Shown here piece after piece: positions 24,925 to 32,173 of a DNA stretch of 64,000 nt; within the stretch, counting starts at the first letter, position 1, and each line of letters opens with the position of its first letter. Source of the stretch: Flavivirga aquatica (lineage in GTDB: Bacteria; Bacteroidota; Bacteroidia; Flavobacteriales; Flavobacteriaceae); the NCBI RefSeq assembly GCF_001747085.1, contig NZ_MDJD01000034.1:620001-684000 (forward strand), in the 5' to 3' direction. The notes below the pieces were generated by a model. That model was not told the DNA's origin and searched no databases. It worked only from the letters and a program-made list of their open reading frames with translations. The position numbers and the translations under genes are program-made.

Positions 24925-24975
24925 CTACCATTTTGGTACTGAAGGCAACGAGTTCGTTGCTTTAATCCTAGTTAT
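24925..24975 (-). pseudogene. C-terminal tag remnant of a lost effector (KATNSLPSVPKW)
   Basis: The last 16 codons before a TAG at 24925 read ITRIKATNSLPSVPKW. This lines up with RDWNKATSPLPSGSKW, the end of the 638-aa effector. The frame is closed upstream by a stop. The stub lies 5 bases before the lipoprotein gene at 24919, just as the intact effector precedes its lipoprotein. Confidence 0.6.
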
Positions 24976-25086
24976 TTACTTTTCTCTTTGTTTTTAGTTA
25001 TATTATTTCACCTTTATGTGGATAATATCTGTTTGATATAAATTATGCTTTTTACCATAAAAAATGAGATTACCTATAATTTATAA

Positions 25087-25302
25087 TTATTCTTGAGTTT
25101 TTTCATCAATTGTAGCGTAAAATATAGCTATCCTATCTTTTTTATAATTGTCTAATTCATAACGAAACTAATCTTCTGAGTCTTCTTTATGATTTATAAA
25201 ATATGAAGTGTTTTTATTTTTAATATAGAAATCTCTAAAAAAATAAAACTCCTAAACAAATTTGGTTGTATCATTCTCACATTTAACTATTATATACGTT
25301 GC
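25087..25302 (-). pseudogene. Decayed coding remnant with two in-frame stops
   Basis: A minus-strand frame of about 70 codons reads through plausible protein such as FFRDFYIKNKNTSYFINHKE and FRYELDNYKKDRIAIFYATI, but is broken by two TAG codons. It lies between two paralogous lipoproteins. It is probably a dead immunity or toxin gene; the family is not recognised. Confidence 0.45.
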
Positions 25303-25386
25303 TATTTCTTTTTATCTAACTTTTCCTCGATTTTCTAAAACATTCCTCTCTACCATCGGTTATTATATCTTTAAACACTTTTTTAA

Positions 25387-25941
25387 TTAATTATGTGGCA
25401 TATCTGGTAACTTTACTTTCTTTCTACCTGATATGCAATAGATTGTATCTGAATACTTTTCTCCCCAATACTTTGTAATTTCATTATTTGTCCACATATT
25501 AGGGTTCTTTTTGTTACGTTCGTAATTAAAGACAAACTCAATATCATCTTCACAATCACTAAATGTAGTTTGAGATATACCTGTACGGTCTTCATAATTA
25601 TCAATAAAGTATTCGGTACAAGGAGAGCGTCTATAAAACCCCATAATATAACTATTAATATCATCCTCCAACAGACAGATTTCATTATTATTTTTAAAAA
25701 AATTTAACTGTATATTATATACATTATCATCTATAAATACATCTTTATTCCTTTTCGGTAAATTATCAACTAGATAAGTTTCTATGTATATGTATATGTC
25801 TTTTACTTTTCCATCTACAACTTTATATGTTATAGGAGTTTTACCGCTGTGTTTTTCTAATAACATAAAATTAATGGGGTCTTGTTTCGTTTTACAGCCC
25901 AAAACTATGCTTAATAGCATTAAAATTAATAGTTTTCTCAT
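25387..25941 (-). CDS. Lipoprotein, candidate immunity for the DUF3289-like effector
   Basis: This 184-aa product starts MRKLLILMLLSIVLGCKTKQ, a lipoprotein signal. The start is the ATG at 25941, four bases after the effector stop; a longer frame would overlap the effector. The mature part shares FMLLEKHSGKT, LVDNLPKRNK, LEDDINSY, NPNMW and DTIYC with the paralog at 24392. It is predicted to be periplasm-facing. Immunity is inferred from tight spacing and the orphan paralog next door. Confidence 0.65.
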   Translation of the reverse strand: MRKLLILMLLSIVLGCKTKQDPINFMLLEKHSGKTPITYKVVDGKVKDIYIYIETYLVDNLPKRNKDVFIDDNVYNIQLNFFKNNNEICLLEDDINSYIMGFYRRSPCTEYFIDNYEDRTGISQTTFSDCEDDIEFVFNYERNKKNPNMWTNNEITKYWGEKYSDTIYCISGRKKVKLPDMPHN

Positions 25942-25945
25942 AAAT

Positions 25946-27862
25946 TTACCATTTAGACCCTGAAGGTAATGGGCTAGTTGCTTTATTCCAATCACGCTTT
26001 TGTGCTGGTGTTAGCTCTTCCTCTTTAATTTTTTGTTTCTTTAATCGTTCTTCTCTTCCTTCCTTGATATTACCTTTAAATTCTTTTTCAAAAGTAATTT
26101 TTGTCACAAATGGTTTGTACCCATATATATGTTGTAAAACAAACCAAGCTCTAAAACCAGCGCCATGATAAAAGAATTTTTGCATATCGGGTTTATCTAA
26201 TCCAAAATTATCCCAAAGAGTTACCTGGTATTTTACAGTATAATTTTCTTCTTTATTTCTAAGTTCTTTTAAAATAACTTCGGTTGCCCAAATATCGTTG
26301 ATTGCTAAAGTCCTACCTTCTAGTAAATTGTTATTGTTTTTATAAGTAAAGCTAGGACGTGTAAAAGAAACAGGTAACTTAAGTTTGTCGCTTATAATAT
26401 TTTTTCCTTTTATTTTATCTTTTTTTCTCCTCAAACTATTTTTTTCATCTTTTTCTTCAAAATCAGGTTCTTTATCTTCTATTTTTGTTATATTTTGAAA
26501 GGTTTCTTGTTTAATCTTTTCGGCAATGTAATTCTCAACATACCTACAGTAATTTTTGGTGCTTGGATTATTTTTTACGGAATTTGTCAATGTCATATTT
26601 TCAAAAATACCGCCTGTATTACTTCTAAATTTTGCTATCATTTGGTCTAATACACTACTCAATTTACCCCAAACCATTAAGCCTTCCATAATTTTAAAAT
26701 CTAGCCATAGATACGACTCTCCAGTATTAACAGTCACCTTCATCATATCTCCTAAATTTTCAATTTCTTCTTTAGTATATTTTGCTTTTAAATTTCTAGT
26801 AGCTTGTTGTGCAGTGTATTCTGATTGCCTATAATAATCGTCTGCTTTGGAAGTCTTTACATATGTTTTATCTATTTTTGCTCTAGTAGTTTCTTCAATA
26901 ATTACAGAAAATCTGTTAGGAGATACTTCTGTCACTTCACCTTGATCCTCATTTGTTTTTTTTAATACAGACTCCACAACGGGTAAGTCTTTTTTATTGG
27001 TAAATAACGCATGTTTTTCTTCGTCAAACCCATTACTTTCATATTCTACTTTAAACTTTGGCACTTGTCCGTTATCGTATATTTTACAAGCTACAAATTT
27101 ATCATCTTCATTTTCGCATAATCTAGGCTTACCTGTACCATAACTTAAATCATTTGCGATGTCTGTACCACTACCATTAAGTCCGGGCATTTTATAACGA
27201 TCAATAACCAATGTCCCTACCACTAAGTAATCATTTGAATTATAAGGTAATTCAACATTTTCTTTATTATAACTACATCTAAAATAGAGTTCTATCTGTT
27301 TATCAACATCTTCATCAATAGAACTTTCAAAATTATCCAGAATAATAGATTTTATAATTTTCCCTCTGTTTACTATTTTGTATTTAGAAGGCTCCTTTGT
27401 AACTGTACTTACTAAAGCTTGATGCTCATCTTTGTCACCTCTCCCAGTTTCTTCTTTTTCGTTATTATCATCTTCATAGAGTTCAACATAAACTTGTTCT
27501 CCATCAGAAATGGTAGTTTCTATATGAAAATACACATGCATACCTGGCACGGCTCTTGTAATAGGTTGTTCGCCAGCTTCATCTATGGACCACCAACCTT
27601 TTTTAAAATAACCAGAGTCTTCTATGGATGTAATAACTTTTTGATCATGTTCTATTTCATTATTAAGCTCTAGTAACACAAAAGCTTTTCCGTCTTTATT
27701 TACAGTTGTTTGCGTTATCACTGGGTCTGCATTATTATCACTTTTATCATCTATTGTAAAAGTAACGACTTCGCCAGGTAGCATGTTAAGCGTAGTTGCC
27801 TCTAGCCAAACTTTGTTGTTAAAAACTTCCTCTTCTATAATTTCATTTGGTGTATCTTTCAT
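25946..27862 (-). CDS. Putative T6SS effector with C-terminal DUF3289-like domain
   Basis: This 638-aa protein has no signal peptide. Residues 1-110 form Ig-like modules (VWLEATTLNMLPGEVVTFTI). The C-terminal quarter matches, from memory, the DUF3289/TIGR03034 family: MIAKFRSNTGGIFENMTL, VTLWDNFGLDKPDMQKFF, then FRAWFVLQHIYGYKPF. It ends EELTPAQKRDWNKATSPLPS followed by GSKW, the motif shared with the amidase. It lies just after the PAAR-like tip gene and is followed after 4 bases by a lipoprotein. The DUF3289 assignment is from motif memory; the biochemical activity is unknown. Confidence 0.65.
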   Translation of the reverse strand: MKDTPNEIIEEEVFNNKVWLEATTLNMLPGEVVTFTIDDKSDNNADPVITQTTVNKDGKAFVLLELNNEIEHDQKVITSIEDSGYFKKGWWSIDEAGEQPITRAVPGMHVYFHIETTISDGEQVYVELYEDDNNEKEETGRGDKDEHQALVSTVTKEPSKYKIVNRGKIIKSIILDNFESSIDEDVDKQIELYFRCSYNKENVELPYNSNDYLVVGTLVIDRYKMPGLNGSGTDIANDLSYGTGKPRLCENEDDKFVACKIYDNGQVPKFKVEYESNGFDEEKHALFTNKKDLPVVESVLKKTNEDQGEVTEVSPNRFSVIIEETTRAKIDKTYVKTSKADDYYRQSEYTAQQATRNLKAKYTKEEIENLGDMMKVTVNTGESYLWLDFKIMEGLMVWGKLSSVLDQMIAKFRSNTGGIFENMTLTNSVKNNPSTKNYCRYVENYIAEKIKQETFQNITKIEDKEPDFEEKDEKNSLRRKKDKIKGKNIISDKLKLPVSFTRPSFTYKNNNNLLEGRTLAINDIWATEVILKELRNKEENYTVKYQVTLWDNFGLDKPDMQKFFYHGAGFRAWFVLQHIYGYKPFVTKITFEKEFKGNIKEGREERLKKQKIKEEELTPAQKRDWNKATSPLPSGSKW

Positions 27863-27871
27863 ATAAATAAT

Positions 27872-28345
27872 TTAAATACAACTATCCGTTTTTTCTTCAA
27901 CCTTACCTGAATTAGTCTTAGTCTTATTATCTTTAGTTAAGACTTCAACAACCTGTGGTGTACTAACTACTATAACAGGAGCCATAATGGGTAATAATTG
28001 TATAGGCGCATTCACTTGTAAGTGGTCGGTTATCTTTATAGGAACACCTCCATAAACACACATTATAGTTGACGCTTCTGTCAAAGCCTGAGCATCTTGT
28101 ATGATGGTATCTGAAGTATCTTTCCATTCCTCAGTTTTTATAACAGAAATACATGGTGAAGCTTGCCAAGGACTTTTTTTACAATTGCCTTGAAATATTA
28201 AATTAGTCTTTTCCTTATCTTTAGCATTGGCAAATAATTTGTCTTGTACTTTGATTTGATTTGAAGTTACCATTAGCTTACCTTCAGGTTTTGTACATAA
28301 TTGGCATTCTATTTTTGCTCCATTCGATACATATGCTTTACCCAT
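27872..28345 (-). CDS. DUF4280 PAAR-like spike-tip protein
   Basis: This 157-aa product starts MGKAYVSNGAKIECQLCTKP. It has the DUF4280 layout: paired Cys near the start, a middle NCKKSPWQASPCISVIK, and a CVYGGVPIKI block. DUF4280 proteins are PAAR-like and cap VgrG spikes, carrying effectors. It lies between the 286-aa protein and the DUF3289-like effector, 9 bases from the latter. A loading role for downstream toxins is inferred. Confidence 0.8.
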   Translation of the reverse strand: MGKAYVSNGAKIECQLCTKPEGKLMVTSNQIKVQDKLFANAKDKEKTNLIFQGNCKKSPWQASPCISVIKTEEWKDTSDTIIQDAQALTEASTIMCVYGGVPIKITDHLQVNAPIQLLPIMAPVIVVSTPQVVEVLTKDNKTKTNSGKVEEKTDSCI

Positions 28346-28350
28346 AATAT

Positions 28351-29211
28351 TTAATTTAGTTTTTTTAACCTATACTCCACATTACGCTGATATCCTCTCC
28401 CGTTAGTTAATTTTAATGATATATCAGCACTTTCCGTCCAAGCTGTATATTTATTGACTTTGTATACTCCCGAATACTCTTCAAGATATACACTACTACC
28501 CTTCATATTAAAATGTTTTAAATATGCTTTTATACGTTCCTCTTCTATCTTATCTAATGGATTCAAATTTCCTGTCACCTTATAATCAAGTAAGTTTGTT
28601 TCTTTACCTTCCTTTATAAGTTTTATTTTTTCATTAATACTTATAGGAATACTTCTAATGGCTTGATCAAATGTCCGTTGCCTAACCTTACCCCTTTTAT
28701 CATCAAAAGGAATATCTAAAAGATTATTGAACAACAAACCAAATAACCTGTACTGTTTCAAATTTTTAATAAAGAATGCCTTATCCTTTAAATTGCTTTC
28801 AATTTGTTTTAAATAAGCATCGACTATAGCTCCTTTATTATTTTGTTTTATTCGAGTTTTTAGTATATCCCACTTTTCTAATATCTCTCTATAATTAGAA
28901 ACATCAACAATATCTCCAAAACTATTTACTAAAACATCAGTATTTCGGGTTAATGTGGCTAATTGCTCGATAAAATTCTTTTGATATGTTATCTTTTTAT
29001 CTACATCATATTTTTCATTCGATACTTTTATTCGAAATTGAAATCCCTTATTCTCTCCATGAAAATCTACTTCAATATTTTGCGTAAATTTATTTTCTAT
29101 GCTATCATTAGCACTTTCTCTAGTATAGTCTTTAATAGTTAACTCATAATTTACAGAGGTTTTTAATCTTTTATACCTATATGGATAAGCTTTCTCTTCT
29201 ACTGTCAACAT
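28351..29211 (-). CDS. Unknown protein between vgrG and the PAAR-like tip, possible adaptor
   Basis: This 286-aa soluble protein has no signal peptide. The N-terminal half is beta-rich (YRYKRLKTSVNYELTIKDYT, QNIEVDFHGENKGFQFRIKV) and the middle helical. The C-terminal part returns to beta (ADISLKLTNGRGYQRNVEYR). Its place, 4 bases from vgrG and 5 from the DUF4280 gene, suggests a spike adaptor or effector chaperone. I do not recognise a family. Confidence 0.6.
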   Translation of the reverse strand: MLTVEEKAYPYRYKRLKTSVNYELTIKDYTRESANDSIENKFTQNIEVDFHGENKGFQFRIKVSNEKYDVDKKITYQKNFIEQLATLTRNTDVLVNSFGDIVDVSNYREILEKWDILKTRIKQNNKGAIVDAYLKQIESNLKDKAFFIKNLKQYRLFGLLFNNLLDIPFDDKRGKVRQRTFDQAIRSIPISINEKIKLIKEGKETNLLDYKVTGNLNPLDKIEEERIKAYLKHFNMKGSSVYLEEYSGVYKVNKYTAWTESADISLKLTNGRGYQRNVEYRLKKLN

Positions 29212-29215
29212 AATT

Positions 29216-31045
29216 TTACCCTTTACTTACTTTTACATCCTGTCCGCCTTGTACAGTAGCTATTCCAGCACCTTGAATGTTAATATCTCCATTTTCTGCT
29301 ACAATTTCAGCTTCAGAGCTACTCATAGCTAAACTACTCTTTATATCCACCGTTTTATTTCCCTCAATAGTCTCAGTATGTTCTGTAGTACTTAATTCAT
29401 AACTACTCTCAGCAATGATTTCCAGATTATTGCCTACGCCTACAACTTTATCTTCACCAACTTGAGTTTCCATATGCTGTGCTTGTATGTATATCTTCTC
29501 TTCTGCACGCATATTAATGTTCTTTGCCTCAATATCTATGGTCTCTGGCGCTGAGATTTTAATATTCTTGTTCGCCGTATCGATAAAGATGATGTTCTTG
29601 CTCTTGTCAGTTATTGTGATAGATTCAGCTTTTTCTGTATCATCAAACTCTATAACATGTCCCGAGCGGGTAATAATACTTTTTTTTGTATTATCTATAC
29701 CACCACCAGCACCATTATTACCATGAAAGAGACTACCTAAAACAAAGGGTCTTTGTGGATCCGAATATCTAAAGCCCACCATAACTTGATCACCAACCTC
29801 GGGAATAAATACATGTCCTCTATTTTGTTCATGGTTACTACTGCTACCTGAATCGCCAGAAAGCACTCGTATCCAAGAGGTGGTGTCTTGATGTTTTTGC
29901 CAGCCCATTTGTACTTTAACGCGCCCCATACCTTTAGGGTCTTCGTTACTTATTACGGTAGCTACCTGTGCATTTGCTTTGGGTGGGGCTACTTTGGGTT
30001 CGGGGAGAATAATAATACCACTTGGAATCGCCTTGAAATGACAATGATACGTACCTTCGCCTGTGGCTTTATGTTTTATTTCTATAATCTTGTATTCGCC
30101 ATAATTTTTTACATCAAAACCGCCTAAACTACCTTGGTTTAATGCCGATTTTACATTAATTATACGACCTAGTTTTAAGCCTTGTACATTACAATCGGCT
30201 TCAAGTATGTGTAAATCTGCAGCGGCCGAGGCTTGTTTTTTAGCGATATAGTCGTCGACTTCACTCTTGTCTTTTGTACGCGCTTCTGTATGAGCTATGG
30301 CTGAGCCTGGATACATTTCTAATGATGTATTTAAGCTGGACATGGATAACTCATTTAGTCCTTCAATATTATTTTTTGCCTTAGATTCGTTTAGGGCGTC
30401 TTCTTCGGCATTGTAACTGTATACCGCATGGTTAACGGCTCGTATTTTAACACCCAATTTAATATTAGAGAGTTCTCTACCGTATTCTAACTCCAAGGGA
30501 GTTTCAAAGGGTTTGGGGCCAAAAACTAATTTAACGCCATCATACTCTAATGGTTCTGAGTATATTTTAGATAGTCTTTTTATAAAATCCCAGTTAGATT
30601 CTTGGTATTTTACCATATATTCAATACTACCTTTGTATTGGGGTTTTATCTCTGCTTCTATACCTGTTTCTTCAATAACATCTTTTACAATATTTTCTAG
30701 CGATTTATTAAGCCAAGAACGGTTAGAGGGTAAACCGCTTAGTTTTATACTTTTGGAGGCGCCTTTTATTCTAAAAATACCTTCATGGCCTTGTTTGTTT
30801 TTTATAGAGATGTCTACTACTAAAAAAAGGAGGTCTATATCCTTATTTTCTTCAAAAGAGACTAATAAAGGTCTTCCTAATAAATCCTTTACGGCATCTA
30901 TAGTATGCGAACCTCTGGGTTGGAGTTGGGCGATATCTATATCTAGGACACACTTGGCGTGCTCATTTATACTTTCTTTTATTTTTAATTTTTGAAAATT
31001 CTTTAATCGCTTCCCATCTAAGGATATGGAGGTGACGTTGTTCAT
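29216..31045 (-). CDS. vgrG: VgrG spike protein (Rhs/Vgr family)
   Basis: This 609-aa protein has the usual domain order. A gp27-like N-terminal part includes YQESNWDFIKRLSKIYSEPL. The gp5 OB-fold has VATVISNEDPKGMGRVKVQM, SWIRVLSGDSG, FIPEVGDQVMVGF and RPFVLGSLFHG. A C-terminal beta-helix needle has repeating ITITDKSKNIIFI, IDIEAKNINMRAEEKIYIQA and similar strands. It forms the puncturing trimer and carries the cargo. It has no extra toxin domain. It heads the vgrG-286aa-DUF4280-effector transcript. Confidence 0.93.
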   Translation of the reverse strand: MNNVTSISLDGKRLKNFQKLKIKESINEHAKCVLDIDIAQLQPRGSHTIDAVKDLLGRPLLVSFEENKDIDLLFLVVDISIKNKQGHEGIFRIKGASKSIKLSGLPSNRSWLNKSLENIVKDVIEETGIEAEIKPQYKGSIEYMVKYQESNWDFIKRLSKIYSEPLEYDGVKLVFGPKPFETPLELEYGRELSNIKLGVKIRAVNHAVYSYNAEEDALNESKAKNNIEGLNELSMSSLNTSLEMYPGSAIAHTEARTKDKSEVDDYIAKKQASAAADLHILEADCNVQGLKLGRIINVKSALNQGSLGGFDVKNYGEYKIIEIKHKATGEGTYHCHFKAIPSGIIILPEPKVAPPKANAQVATVISNEDPKGMGRVKVQMGWQKHQDTTSWIRVLSGDSGSSSNHEQNRGHVFIPEVGDQVMVGFRYSDPQRPFVLGSLFHGNNGAGGGIDNTKKSIITRSGHVIEFDDTEKAESITITDKSKNIIFIDTANKNIKISAPETIDIEAKNINMRAEEKIYIQAQHMETQVGEDKVVGVGNNLEIIAESSYELSTTEHTETIEGNKTVDIKSSLAMSSSEAEIVAENGDINIQGAGIATVQGGQDVKVSKG

Positions 31046-31118
31046 GGGTTAGGTTGTTTATATGAAAGTTCCTTTTGAGGGTGGGGAGATTTAGGTTATT
31101 TGTTGTTATAATTAATAT

Positions 31119-31168
31119 AAAAAAACGGTTTCTAAAAGACCTCTAGGTATTCTGGAAACCGCTTTTTA
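31119..31168 (-). terminator. Terminator or attenuator between hcp and vgrG
   Basis: A CGGTTTC / GAAACCG stem with a ~20-base loop is flanked by A and T tracts. Reading from hcp on the minus strand it is followed by T residues. It would stop most hcp transcription and leave a lower level for vgrG, matching the need for many Hcp subunits. Confidence 0.65.
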
Positions 31169-31237
31169 TATACTCATAAAAAATCTAATGGTTCTTTATA
31201 TTAAAAACTTTTCTTTTTTTATAAGCGGTTACTTGTA

Positions 31238-31636
31238 TTAGGCTTTTGGCCAACGGTTATCTATAGAGGCGTTTCCTATTAGGATTTGCTCTGCAGATAC
31301 TGTAAAACGTAACTTCATTGGTACGTCTCCGTTTACATCTAAAATTTCTTTGTAGTATACTAAGTAAGAGTTTTTAAATTCTATTTCTTTCATCTTAGCG
31401 TCTTCTTCTGTTTTCTTGTAAACGATTTTTCCGTCTACAGATTTAAACTGTGAGTTTAACATAGCTTCGATTACTGAGGTATCTTCTGTTGATTCAATTT
31501 CTAAGGTTACACGACCACCGTATACGTTAGAGGATACTTTTCCTTTTTTGTCTGTGTCTCTACTAAATGCGTATTCTGAATATAATACGTCAAACTCTTT
31601 TCCACCTAATTCTAGGCTTGCTCTAAATGATCCCAT
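31238..31636 (-). CDS. hcp: Type VI secretion tube protein Hcp (TssD), Bacteroidota type
   Basis: This 132-aa product starts MGSFRASLELGGKEFDVLYS and has NVYGGRVTLEIES, then IEFKNSYLVYYKE and LRFTVSAEQILIGN. This is the compact Hcp form of the T6SS-iii systems of Bacteroidota. It builds the inner tube of hexameric rings and may carry small cargo. It stands ahead of vgrG, separated by a terminator. No sheath, baseplate or ClpV genes lie in the window, so it relies on core genes elsewhere. Confidence 0.88.
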   Translation of the reverse strand: MGSFRASLELGGKEFDVLYSEYAFSRDTDKKGKVSSNVYGGRVTLEIESTEDTSVIEAMLNSQFKSVDGKIVYKKTEEDAKMKEIEFKNSYLVYYKEILDVNGDVPMKLRFTVSAEQILIGNASIDNRWPKA

Positions 31637-32099
31637 GTTTTTGGATTTTTAATTTTAATTTTACAATATTTTGTTTTAAACTTCTAGAAGGTGTTTTAAC
31701 TAGTATAAAAAACAGCTTCAAAAAACTTAGCTATTAAGTAAATATTGCTCTTTGGAAGATAATTGAAAAAGGTTCTTGATAGAAGTGAAATTTCACTTTT
31801 TAACATAAGAATGTTTAACAACTATTGAAAGAGAATAAATATACCCAATCGCTAAATTACCAGACTAATGTAGTATAATTTTTCAAATAAAAAAGAGACG
31901 TAAGATTTTTTATCAAAAAAGAAGTACTCTTTCTTTAAAATTTGCTTTTAATCGGTTTTATTTTGTTTCAAAAATAAAGTTCCATTTAATTCTTTTTTCT
32001 GAATTCACACATTAAAACAATTCATTACTTAAAATATGGTTAAAAAACAACCAATAATATATCTCTAATAATCAATCACTTAAACATAAAACTGATTTT
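31637..32099. other. Intergenic leader region between hcp and the 399-aa gene
   Basis: This AT-rich stretch contains the hcp upstream region and a 16-bp perfect palindrome (31783-31798). A sigma-54-type promoter for the plus-strand gene starts at its right border. No coding frame with support was seen. Confidence 0.6.
31783..31798. promoter_or_regulatory. Perfect 16-bp palindrome upstream of hcp
   Basis: AAGTGAAATTTCACTT is a perfect inverted repeat 147 bases upstream of the hcp start. It could be an operator of a dimeric regulator controlling hcp; no binding protein is known from the window. Confidence 0.4.
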
Positions 32100-32115
32100 T
32101 GGCACACTGTTTGCA
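32100..32115 (+). promoter_or_regulatory. Perfect sigma-54 promoter, TGGCAC-N5-TTGCA
   Basis: TGGCACACTGTTTGCA matches the -24/-12 consensus exactly, with GG and GC ten bases apart. Transcription should begin near 32126, leaving a leader of about 48 bases to the ATG at 32174. Activation would need an RpoN-dependent enhancer-binding protein, not found here. Confidence 0.82.
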
Positions 32116-32173
32116 TTTTCACTAATTGTTCACAGCATATTGAAATTGTTTCAGTATTTAAAAACAAATTATT

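Noticed and set aside
12531-31636. A complete type VI secretion system
   Set aside because: Only hcp, vgrG, a PAAR-like gene and cargo are present. No sheath, baseplate, membrane-complex or ClpV-like genes are seen.
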